Below are positions 1 to 6,746 of a stretch of 9,733 nucleotides of DNA, piece by piece. This DNA is from Pseudomonadota bacterium (GTDB lineage Bacteria > Pseudomonadota > Alphaproteobacteria > Ferrovibrionales > Ferrovibrionaceae): NCBI GenBank assembly GCA_023433835.1, contig JAEYTW010000350.1, forward strand, positions 1 to 9,733. Reading direction: 5' to 3'. Positions within the stretch are counted from its first letter, which is position 1. Each line of letters starts with the position of its first letter. A program made the position numbers and the translations under genes. Below the pieces are notes generated by a model, which worked only from the letters and a program-made list of their open reading frames with translations, did not search any database and was not told where the DNA came from.

Positions 1-734
1 CCGCCGTGCCCGGCGTCGCCTTCGTGCTGGACGACGACAACGGGCTCGGCCCCGGTTTCGTCATGCACAAGGTCGAGGGCGAGACGCTGGCGCCGCGCAT
101 CCAGCGCGACGACGCCTTCGCCCAGGCCCGCGCCGCCCTGCCCGGCCAGCTCGGCCGTGCCCTCGCCCGCATCCATCGCGCGCGCATCGACGATGTCGCC
201 GACCTGCCCGACCAGCCGGTCGAGGTCCAGATCGCCCATTACCGCGGCGTGCTCGACCAGATCGGCGTTGCCGCCCCGGCGCTGGAACTGGGGCTGGCCT
301 GGGCATCGGCTCATCGCCCGGCCGGCGCCCGGACCGCGCTGGTCCATGGCGATTTCCGACTGGGCAACCTGATGGTCGACGACCAGGGCCTCGCCGCCGT
401 GCTCGACTGGGAACTGTCCCATCGCGGCGACCCGATGGAAGACCTGGGCTGGCTGTGCATCCGGTCCTGGCGCTTCGGCCGGCCCGACCTGCCCGTCGCC
501 GGCATCGGCGAGCGCGAGGCGCTGTTCGCCGCCTACGAAGCCGAGTCGGGCGTCGCCGTCGACCGTGCGGCGGTGCATTTCTGGGAAATCTTCGGCAATA
601 TCAAATGGGGGGCGATCTGCCTGATTCAGGCTAGCCGCCATGTCGGCGGCCAGACCCGGTCGGTCGAGCTGGCCGCCATCGGCCGGCGCATGCAGGAACC
701 GGCCTCCGACCTGCTGGGGCTGTTGCGCCGATGA
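1..734 (+). CDS. APH-fold phosphotransferase (LvaA/ACAD10-11 kinase type), 5'-partial
   Basis: This is the C-terminal two thirds of an aminoglycoside-phosphotransferase-fold (APH/ChoK) kinase. The reading frame is open to the left edge (codons in phase with base 3), so the GTG at 6 is probably internal. The ATP-binding N-lobe, roughly 100 residues, would lie outside. Counting from base 6, a hinge-like segment VMHKVEGETL is at 20-29, the catalytic Brenner motif HGDFRLGN at 114-121, and the metal-binding DWE with the following GDPMEDLGW at 134-149. All key catalytic residues visible are intact. Members of this branch that sit beside acyl-CoA dehydrogenases, such as P. putida LvaA and the kinase domain of animal ACAD10/11, phosphorylate the hydroxyl of 4-hydroxyacyl-CoA rather than antibiotics. 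The stop overlaps the next start as ATGA, which suggests translational coupling. Family call is firm; the substrate is inferred from context. Confidence 0.9.
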   Translation, partial: AVPGVAFVLDDDNGLGPGFVMHKVEGETLAPRIQRDDAFAQARAALPGQLGRALARIHRARIDDVADLPDQPVEVQIAHYRGVLDQIGVAAPALELGLAWASAHRPAGARTALVHGDFRLGNLMVDDQGLAAVLDWELSHRGDPMEDLGWLCIRSWRFGRPDLPVAGIGEREALFAAYEAESGVAVDRAAVHFWEIFGNIKWGAICLIQASRHVGGQTRSVELAAIGRRMQEPASDLLGLLRR

Positions 735-1096
735 TGTACCCGGATGCCGACGGCCTGCTGGAAGCGCTGCAGGAATTCCTGCGGACCGAGCTGCCATCAG
801 GCGACTTCCAGCGCTTCCAGGCCCGCGTCGCCGGCAACGTGGTCGCCACCCTGCGCCGCGAATGGGCGCAAGGCGACGCGGCCGTCGCGGCCGAAAAGGC
901 GCGGCTCGTCGCCCTGCTGGGGCAGGACGGCGACATTGCGACACTGAACCGCGAGCTGGTGCGCCGCATCCGCGCGGGCGAGATCGACTGGACGTCGCAG
1001 GCGCTGCTCGACCACCTCGACGCGACGCTCGCCGCCGAACTCGCCATCAACAATCCGAAATGGATCGCGGGCAAAGGGGGGAAAAGCAATGGCTGA
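731..1096 (+). CDS. DUF6285 protein, probable partner of the upstream kinase (LvaB-like)
   Basis: A small soluble protein of 121 residues that I recognise as DUF6285. It is mainly helical and charged, with no signal peptide, membrane segment or obvious catalytic motif. Typical features are the N-terminal LLEALQEFLRTEL helix, a central RVAGNVVATLRRE segment and a C-terminal ELAINNPKW motif. It lies between the kinase and the dehydrogenase, overlapping the first by 4 bp and the second by 8 bp. In the P. putida levulinate pathway a small protein of similar size in the same position, LvaB, is needed for the LvaA kinase to work. I infer the same role here, as a kinase subunit or activator. Two adjacent ATG codons (731 and 734) are possible starts; the first gives the ATGA overlap. 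No strong Shine-Dalgarno sequence is visible, consistent with coupling to the upstream gene. Confidence 0.87.
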   Translation: MMYPDADGLLEALQEFLRTELPSGDFQRFQARVAGNVVATLRREWAQGDAAVAAEKARLVALLGQDGDIATLNRELVRRIRAGEIDWTSQALLDHLDATLAAELAINNPKWIAGKGGKSNG

Positions 1097-2276
1097 ACCG
1101 TGGCAGGAAATCCGGGCCCGCGTGCTGCGCTTCGTCGAGGACGAGGTCTACCCGCAGGAAGCGGCACTCGACGATGCGAGCCTTCAGGACTATCTCGCGA
1201 TCATGCGGCCCCTGATGGCCAAGGCGAAGGCGGCGGGGCTGTGGGCGCTGGGCCACCCGCGGGAGATCGGCGGCCAGGGCATGCCGTTCATGGACTATGT
1301 CCATGTCAACGAGGTGGTCGGCCGCTCCGAGCACGCGATGGTGGCCCTGGGCACGCATTCGCTGCAGGACTCGCTGATGCTGCATCTCTACGCGCCGCCC
1401 GAATGGAAGGCGCGCTACCTGGCGCCGCTGGTCGCCGGCGAGGTCTTCCCCTCGGTCGGCATCACCGAGCCCGACGTCGCCTCGTCCGACCCGACGCAGC
1501 TGCAGACGACTGCCCGGCTCGAGGGGGACGAGTGGGTGATCCGCGGCCGGAAATGGTTCACCACCTGGGCCGGCCGCGCCGCCTATACCACCGTGTTCGC
1601 GCGCACCGAGCCGGAGGCGAAGGCCCATCGCGCCTTCTCGATGATCGTGGTGCCGACCGATGCGCCGGGCTATCGCATCCTGCGGGAGACGCCCGTGCTG
1701 GGCATCCGCGGCGGCCATTGCGAGGTGGCCTACGACGATGTCCGCGTGCCGGCCGGCAACCTGCTGGGCGGCCGCGGACAGGGTTTCCTGATCGCCCAGA
1801 AGCGGCTGGGGCCGGGGCGCATCTTCCATTGCATGCGCTGGCTGGGCCAGGCCCAGCGCGCCTTCGACCTGATGTGCCGGCGTGCCGATGCCCGCGTCGC
1901 CTTCGGCTCGAAGCTGGCCGACAAGCAGCTCGTGCAGCAGATGGTGTTCGACAGCGCGGCCGAGATCCAGGCCTGCCGCCTGCTGACGCTCGATGCCGCC
2001 CGGGCGCTCGATCGCGGCGACGAGGCGCGGGTCGAGATCGGGCTGATCAAGGTCGTGGGCGCCCGCATGCTGCACAACGTCGTCGACCGCGCCCTGCAGG
2101 TCCATGGCGCGATGGGGCTGACGCCCGACACGCCGCTGGACCGCATGTACCGCCATGCCCGGTTCGCGCGCATCTATGACGGGCCGGACGAGGTGCATAT
2201 CCAGTCGACGGCCAGGCGCCTGCTGGGCAGCTATGCCGCGGACGGGCCGGGCTGGGATTTCGGTCTCAGGGGGTGA
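1089..2276 (+). CDS. Acyl-CoA dehydrogenase, ACAD10/11 (LvaC) type
   Basis: A full-length 395-residue FAD-dependent acyl-CoA dehydrogenase-fold enzyme. The N-terminal helical domain spans about 1-120. The beta domain carries ITEPDVASSD (125-134) and RKWFTTWAG (154-162). The C-terminal helical domain carries CMRWLGQAQRAF (248-259), AFGSKLADKQ (271-280), QVHGAMGLT (337-345) and the terminal RIYDGPDEVH (361-370). Ordinary members use Glu as catalytic base in a YEG motif; here it is YDG with Asp364. At the alternative base position used by isovaleryl-CoA dehydrogenase my hand alignment gives Gly243. CMR..G and DGPDEVH are typical of ACAD10/11, which process 4-phospho-acyl-CoA made by their kinase partner. 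A good Shine-Dalgarno run of six G (1076-1081) sits 7 nt before the ATG. The 3' end overlaps the converging EcsC gene by 11 bp. Fold is certain; phosphate elimination rather than simple beta-dehydrogenation is inferred. Confidence 0.95.
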   Translation: MAEPWQEIRARVLRFVEDEVYPQEAALDDASLQDYLAIMRPLMAKAKAAGLWALGHPREIGGQGMPFMDYVHVNEVVGRSEHAMVALGTHSLQDSLMLHLYAPPEWKARYLAPLVAGEVFPSVGITEPDVASSDPTQLQTTARLEGDEWVIRGRKWFTTWAGRAAYTTVFARTEPEAKAHRAFSMIVVPTDAPGYRILRETPVLGIRGGHCEVAYDDVRVPAGNLLGGRGQGFLIAQKRLGPGRIFHCMRWLGQAQRAFDLMCRRADARVAFGSKLADKQLVQQMVFDSAAEIQACRLLTLDAARALDRGDEARVEIGLIKVVGARMLHNVVDRALQVHGAMGLTPDTPLDRMYRHARFARIYDGPDEVHIQSTARRLLGSYAADGPGWDFGLRG

Positions 2277-3117
2277 GGAGCTTGCCGGCGACCAGTTCGG
2301 CCCTGATCGCGTCATAGGCCTGGCGCACCGCCGCCGGGCCATGCTCGCGTTCCAGGCGGCGGACGATGAAGTGGCCGCGCGCCTTGTCCTGGAAATGGTC
2401 GATGAAGAGATAGTTGATGGTCGAGCCGGCAACGCCGCCGACGGCCGGCGCCAGCTGCGCCGAGAACTTCAGCGTCACCGGGATGGCGAAGCGCTCGGCG
2501 ATGGCGGTCAGGAAGCCGGGCAGCATGGCGGCGAGCGGCTTGCCCGCGGTATCGGCGATCGTGTTGGCCAGCACCAGCCGCACGGCGAAATAGCCGCTTT
2601 CCGTCGAGTCGTCGGCCTTGTTGGGCCCGCCCAGGGCGAAGACGGCGAGGCAGGCGAGCTTGAAATCGTCTTCGGTGACGTCCTCGCCCTCCAGTTGGCC
2701 GATCTGGGCGATCGAGCGCAGCACGAGCGTGGTGGTCAGCGGCAGTTCGACCAAGGTGCCGGGCAGGCCCAGCGCACCGCCGGCTCCGCCCGAGACGGCG
2801 ACCGACGCCTTGGCAAACCAGTCCGACGACAGCGTCTTGTTCAGCCAGCGCCAGCGCGACAGGCCGTTGCCGGAACGATCGACCGACAACAGCGCGGCAT
2901 CGAGCGCATGGCGCAGCGCCTTGTCGATCGCCTGGTGGATGATGCGTTCCGCCCCCGCGGGCAGCGACTTCATCATCAGGTCGACCGGCTTGCCGATCAG
3001 CCCGGTGATGCGGCTGGCGAGGCCCGAGGTTTCCAGCAGCAGTACCGCACGGCGCAATTCCGCCTTGGCCGTTTCCGACAACCCCGGTTGCGGCAGCGTC
3101 CCGCCGCCGCCGGTCAT
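2266..3117 (-). CDS. EcsC family protein
   Basis: A 283-residue protein of the EcsC family, named after the third protein of the Bacillus EcsABC transporter locus, although no ABC transporter gene is present here. Its biochemical role is unknown. Visible family features are a Gly/Ala-rich segment with VSGGAGGALGLPG (108-120) followed by a hydrophobic helix LPLTTTLVLRSIAQIG (125-140), and the conserved C-terminal part from FSAQLAPAVGGVAG (218-231) to YLFIDHFQDKARGHF (236-250). The hydrophobic glycine-rich stretches suggest membrane association, but I see no clear signal peptide or multispanning topology. It is the last gene of the lysK-kinase-EcsC set. Its ATG overlaps the stop of the histidine kinase by 4 bp, with a weak GGGCGGC ribosome-binding sequence upstream. 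Its 3' end overlaps the acyl-CoA dehydrogenase stop by 11 bp, leaving no room for a terminator between the two genes. Confidence 0.88.
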   Translation of the reverse strand: MTGGGGTLPQPGLSETAKAELRRAVLLLETSGLASRITGLIGKPVDLMMKSLPAGAERIIHQAIDKALRHALDAALLSVDRSGNGLSRWRWLNKTLSSDWFAKASVAVSGGAGGALGLPGTLVELPLTTTLVLRSIAQIGQLEGEDVTEDDFKLACLAVFALGGPNKADDSTESGYFAVRLVLANTIADTAGKPLAAMLPGFLTAIAERFAIPVTLKFSAQLAPAVGGVAGSTINYLFIDHFQDKARGHFIVRRLEREHGPAAVRQAYDAIRAELVAGKLLTP

Positions 3118-4316
3118 GGATTCAGCCGCCCGGGCGGCAGGCGCAAGGTTGCGACGGTGCCGCGGCCGGGGCGGGATTCGATTTCCAGGCTGCCGCCGTG
3201 CAGCTGCAGGAAGCCCTGGCCGACGGCGAGGCCCAGGCCGAAGCCCTTGGCCTCCCGCGCGGTTGCCGCGGTGCGGCGCTGGAAGGGTTCGAAGACATGG
3301 CGCAGCAGCGCCCCCTCGATACCCGGCCCCTTGTCGGCGATTGTCAGCACGAGGCCCTGCTCGTCGATCGCGGCCTCGATCGCCACCGCGCCGCCTTCCG
3401 GCGAGAACTTGATGGCGTTGGACAGCAGATTGTCGAGGACGAAGCGCAGGGCCAGCCCGTCGCCCCGCACCCGCGGCAAAGCGGGGATCGGCGCCACGGC
3501 GACGCGGCCGGCGACGGCCCGGTCGGCATGGCGTTGCCGCAAATCGCCCAGCACGGCGGCGAGGTCGACATCCTCGTCCTTCAGGACATAGGAATCGCCG
3601 GCCAGCAGCGAGAGATTCAGGATGTCGCCGACCAGCGACAGCATCGAGCGGCCGGCCTGGGCGATGTCGGCGGCATAACCCTGCTGGCGCTCATTCAGCG
3701 GCCCGGCGATGCCGTTGCCCAGCAGTTCGGCGAAGCCGACCACCGCATTCAACGGCGTGCGCAGCTCGTGGCTCAGATGCGACAGGAATTCGGTCTTGGC
3801 GCGGTCGGCGATCTCAGCCTCGGTCCGGGCGATCTGGACCTCGTGCTCGGACTGCTTCAGCGCGGTGATGTCAACATAGGTGATGATGATGCCGCCCGAA
3901 CGCGTCGCCCGTTCGCGCACCAGCCACCATTTATCGGTCACGGCCGAGTACTGGACATGGTCGCAAGGCGCAAGGGCATGGATCGCCAGGCGATGGGCGG
4001 CGACGGCTTCGGCGGTCCATCCCTCGCCCGGCGCCGGCGGCTCGAGGATCACGCGCTCGAACCCGCCGTCGCGATGCAGGACGAGTTCGCGGTCGAAGCC
4101 GGCGAAGCCGTCGGCCGCCGCCTGGGCGGCGATCAGCTCGGCGAACGGCGCGCCGCGATAGAGCGCGGGCTCGGTCGGGTCGGCGAATTCGGGCAGCCGG
4201 TTGAACGCCACGATCCGGTCGTCGGCATCGAGCATGACGACACGGTCGGCAAGCGCCTCGACGATTTCGTCGAGCGGATCGACGCCGCTGCTGCGATCAG
4301 GCGCTGAGATCTTCAC
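3114..4316 (-). CDS. Soluble PAS-domain sensor histidine kinase
   Basis: A 400-residue histidine kinase with no membrane segment, so it is probably cytoplasmic. A divergent PAS domain (PAS_7-like) spans about 15-155 and ends in the typical WWLVRERATRSGGIIITYVDI linker region, cut by a short helix to the HisKA domain. The phosphoacceptor is His183 in SHELRTPLNAVVGF. The HATPase domain is complete: N box DNLLSNAIKF (295-304), G1 DKGPGIE (328-334), F box FEPF (342-345) and G2 GFGLGLAV (358-365). No response regulator lies in the window, so it is an orphan kinase and its signal is unknown. The start is GTG at 4316, inside the end of the lysyl-tRNA synthetase gene (20-bp overlap), with no good ribosome-binding site. 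No ATG lies before the start of the PAS domain. Translation probably depends on ribosomes from lysK. The 3' end overlaps EcsC by 4 bp (ATGA). Confidence 0.92.
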   Translation of the reverse strand: MKISAPDRSSGVDPLDEIVEALADRVVMLDADDRIVAFNRLPEFADPTEPALYRGAPFAELIAAQAAADGFAGFDRELVLHRDGGFERVILEPPAPGEGWTAEAVAAHRLAIHALAPCDHVQYSAVTDKWWLVRERATRSGGIIITYVDITALKQSEHEVQIARTEAEIADRAKTEFLSHLSHELRTPLNAVVGFAELLGNGIAGPLNERQQGYAADIAQAGRSMLSLVGDILNLSLLAGDSYVLKDEDVDLAAVLGDLRQRHADRAVAGRVAVAPIPALPRVRGDGLALRFVLDNLLSNAIKFSPEGGAVAIEAAIDEQGLVLTIADKGPGIEGALLRHVFEPFQRRTAATAREAKGFGLGLAVGQGFLQLHGGSLEIESRPGRGTVATLRLPPGRLNP

Positions 4317-5880
4317 CGGCCAGCGCCCGCCCGATCAACGCCCGGGTCTCGGCCACGCCGTACAAGGCGATGAAGGATCCCATGCGCGGCCCCTGCTCGG
4401 AACCCAGCAGCACTTCGTACATCGACTTGAACCAGTCGCGCAGTGACGGGAACGGGTGGCGCTTGCCCACCTCGTAGACCTCGTTCTGCAGCGTCTCGCT
4501 GTCGCGCACGCCGACCAGCGGCGCCAGCGCCTGGTCGAGCTCGGCGAAGGCGGCCTTCTCCATCTCGGTCGCCGGCCGGTATTTCTTGGTCGGCTTGACC
4601 ACGTCACGGTAATAGGCCAGCGCGTAGCCGATCAGGCGGTCCAGGGCCGGCTCGGTCGCGGGCGACGCGCCCGGGCGGTAGGCCGATACGAAGCCCCAGA
4701 GCATTTCGGGCGTCTGCGCGTTGATGACGCTGGCCAGGTTCAGCAGGATGTTGAAGGTGAGCGGCAGGCTGCCCGCCGGCGGTTCGCCGCCGTGGATGTG
4801 CCAGACCGGGTTGGCATAGCGCTTCTGCAGGTCGTTGGCTTCGTGGAAGCCTTCGAGGAACTGGAAATACTCGTCGACCGCGCGCGGGATGACGTCGAAA
4901 TGCAGCCGCTTGGCCTGGCGCGGCTTCTGGTACATGTAGAGGGCGAGGCTTTCGGGGCTGCCATAGGTCAGCCATTGCTCGATCGTCAGGCCGTTGCCCT
5001 TCGACTTCGAGATCTTCTCGCCCTTCTCGTCGAGGAACAGTTCGTAGGTCAGGTTGATCGGCGGCTCGGCGCCCAGCACCTTGGCGATGCGGCTGGACAG
5101 CTTGACCGAATCGATCAGGTCCTTGCCCGACATCTCGTAGTCGACCCCCAGCGCCACCCAGCGCATCGCCCAGTCGACCTTCCACTGCATCTTGCAGTGG
5201 CCGCCGGTGACCGGCGTCTCGACCAGCGTGCCGTCCTCGTCACGATAGACGATGGTACCGGCATCGACGTTGCGTTCGACGACCGGCACCTGCAGCACCT
5301 GCCGGGTGCGCGGGCTGACCGGCAGGAACGGGCTGTAGGTCGCGCGCCGCTCCGGCCCCAGCGTCGGCAGCATGATCGCCTGGATCTCGTCGTAGTGACG
5401 CAGGATCTGCAACAGCGTCTCGTCGAAGCGGCCCGACTTGTACCACTCGGTCGACGACTGGAATTCGTACTCGAAGCCGAAGCGATCGAGGAAATCGCGC
5501 AGCATCGCATTGTTGTGGTGGCCGAAGCTTTCGAACTTGCCGAAGGGGTCGGGCACCTCGGTCAGCGGCTTGCCCAGATGGGCGCGCAGCAATTCCTGGT
5601 TCGGCACGTTGTCCGGCACCTTGCGCAGGCCGTCCATGTCGTCGGAAAAAGCGAACAGCCGCGAGGGCACGTCCCACAATTCCTTCAACGCGCGGCGCAC
5701 CATCGAGGTGCGCGCAACTTCGCCGAACGTGCCGATATGGGGCAGGCCGGACGGGCCGTAGCCGGTTTCGAACAGCACATAACCCTTCGGGGGCACCGCC
5801 TTGCCGAAACGATCGACGAGGCGCTGCGCTTCCTGGAACGGCCACGCGTTGCTGGCCAGGGCAAGGTCAGCCTGAGACAT
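4297..5880 (-). CDS. lysK: Class I lysyl-tRNA synthetase (lysine--tRNA ligase)
   Basis: It charges tRNA-Lys with lysine in the cytoplasm, using ATP. This is the archaeal-type class I enzyme, not the class II LysS of most bacteria; many alphaproteobacteria use it as their only LysRS. At 527 residues it has the usual length. The Rossmann-fold signature is SGLPHIGTFGEV (44-55), with HIGT in place of HIGH, and the KMSKS loop is KISKSKGNG (289-297). Between them lies GHCKMQWKVDWAMRW (227-241), typical of the family. The frame stays open upstream to 5949, but I chose the ATG at 5880 because the resulting start MSQADLALASNAWPF suits the family and the extra 23 residues are low in similarity to anything and cover the likely promoter. 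No Shine-Dalgarno sequence is visible. It heads a probable operon with the histidine kinase and EcsC genes. Confidence 0.96.
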   Translation of the reverse strand: MSQADLALASNAWPFQEAQRLVDRFGKAVPPKGYVLFETGYGPSGLPHIGTFGEVARTSMVRRALKELWDVPSRLFAFSDDMDGLRKVPDNVPNQELLRAHLGKPLTEVPDPFGKFESFGHHNNAMLRDFLDRFGFEYEFQSSTEWYKSGRFDETLLQILRHYDEIQAIMLPTLGPERRATYSPFLPVSPRTRQVLQVPVVERNVDAGTIVYRDEDGTLVETPVTGGHCKMQWKVDWAMRWVALGVDYEMSGKDLIDSVKLSSRIAKVLGAEPPINLTYELFLDEKGEKISKSKGNGLTIEQWLTYGSPESLALYMYQKPRQAKRLHFDVIPRAVDEYFQFLEGFHEANDLQKRYANPVWHIHGGEPPAGSLPLTFNILLNLASVINAQTPEMLWGFVSAYRPGASPATEPALDRLIGYALAYYRDVVKPTKKYRPATEMEKAAFAELDQALAPLVGVRDSETLQNEVYEVGKRHPFPSLRDWFKSMYEVLLGSEQGPRMGSFIALYGVAETRALIGRALAGEDLSA

Positions 5881-5920
5881 GATCACAATGCAAGGTAATG
5901 GGTGAAATCTTGGGGGCCAG

Positions 5921-5949
5921 ACGCTAACCCCTGGCTCCTGCCTCGTCAA
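5921..5949 (-). promoter_or_regulatory. Candidate housekeeping promoter for lysK operon
   Basis: Read on the - strand, TTGACG (5949-5944) is followed after 17 bp by TAGCGT (5926-5921). The -35 matches consensus at five of six positions. The -10 keeps only the first, second and last bases, which is common in GC-rich alphaproteobacteria. Transcription would begin near 5914, giving a leader of about 34 nt before the lysK ATG. This is the only promoter-like pair I found in the gap on this strand. It overlaps an ATG (5949) that could be an upstream start of the divergent hydrolase gene. Confidence 0.4.
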
Positions 5950-6020
5950 TGCGAATGCAACCAGGAACCGAAGGCATCGGCGTCAGGTTCCCTTACCGCC
6001 ATGCATCACGACCGCTGCCC

Positions 6021-6746
6021 ATGCCCCGTCTGGTGACCTACAACGTGCGGCGATGTCTCGGACGCGACGGGAAAATTTCCCCCCGGCGCATCGCCGGGAT
6101 TCTCGCCGCGCTGGAGCCCGACATCGTCGCGCTGCAGGAACTCGATGTTGGACGAAAGCGCAGTTTTGGTGTCGACCAAGCCCGGGCAATCGCCGACGAG
6201 TTGCGGATGCAGATGCATTTCCATCCCGCCCTGCGCGTGATGGAAGAACTTTACGGCGATGCGATTCTCACCCCGCACCGCTCGCGGCTGATCCGCGCCG
6301 GCGCGCTGCCGGGCCCGCCGCGGCTCGAACCACGCGGCGCGCTCTGGGCGTCGGTCACGCTGGGCGGCCAGGAGTGGCAGTTCATCAATACCCATCTGGG
6401 CCTGCTGCCGGGCGAGCGTCATGCCCAGCTAGACGCGCTGCTCGGCCCCGACTGGCTCGGCCATGCCGCCGCCCGCGATCCGCTGATCTTCATGGGCGAT
6501 CTGAATGCCACGCCATCGTCGCGGCTCTACCGCCGGCTGGCCGACGTGATGCGCGACGCCCAGACGCTGGTGCGCGGCCACAAGCCGCGGGCGACGTTTC
6601 CGTCGCGCCTGCCGTTCCTGCGCATCGACCATGTCTTCGTCAGCCGCTCGGTCAAGGTCCAGGCGGTGCAGGCGCCGCGGGACGCCCAGACCCGCATCGC
6701 CTCCGACCATCTCCCCCTCGTCATCGATTTCTCGAGCCAGTCATGA
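6021..6746 (+). CDS. Endonuclease/exonuclease/phosphatase family hydrolase (YbhP-like)
   Basis: A 241-residue DNase I/EEP-fold metal-dependent phosphoesterase. All expected active-site elements are present: Asn8 in VTYNVRRC, Glu40 in ALQELD, NTHLGLLPGE (123-132), GDLNATP (159-165) with Asp160 and Asn162, RIDHVFVS (201-208), and the final SDHLPL (228-233) with the catalytic Asp-His pair. There is no signal peptide, so a cytoplasmic location is likely. The frame stays open upstream to an ATG at 5949. I chose 6021 because relatives start directly with a short MxRLVTYN strand; neither start has a Shine-Dalgarno sequence. The gene overlaps the following YbhN-type gene by 4 bp (ATGA). In E. coli, ybhP, clsB (ybhO) and ybhN are neighbours, and the same three protein types occur here. 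That suggests a role in phospholipid or phosphodiester metabolism rather than DNA repair. The substrate is unknown. Confidence 0.9.
   Translation: MPRLVTYNVRRCLGRDGKISPRRIAGILAALEPDIVALQELDVGRKRSFGVDQARAIADELRMQMHFHPALRVMEELYGDAILTPHRSRLIRAGALPGPPRLEPRGALWASVTLGGQEWQFINTHLGLLPGERHAQLDALLGPDWLGHAAARDPLIFMGDLNATPSSRLYRRLADVMRDAQTLVRGHKPRATFPSRLPFLRIDHVFVSRSVKVQAVQAPRDAQTRIASDHLPLVIDFSSQS

Noticed and set aside
1..734. Aminoglycoside resistance gene
   Set aside because: The fold is shared with antibiotic kinases, but the DUF6285 and acyl-CoA dehydrogenase neighbours point to acyl-CoA metabolism.
1047..2432. Open - strand frame of 461 codons opposite the acyl-CoA dehydrogenase
   Set aside because: Antisense shadow with low-complexity product; it would also overlap the EcsC gene on the same strand in another frame.
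2266..3117. Part of an EcsABC transporter locus
   Set aside because: No ABC ATPase or permease gene lies nearby; only the EcsC-type protein is present.
3198..4307. Open + strand frame of 369 codons opposite the histidine kinase
   Set aside because: The kinase strand carries every HisKA and HATPase box in order, whereas this product shows no domain.
4456..5898. Open + strand frame of 480 codons opposite lysK
   Set aside because: It lies wholly antisense to a clear class I LysRS, its product is a low-complexity Arg/Gln/Asp/Val mix with no domain, and long antisense frames are expected in GC-rich coding DNA.
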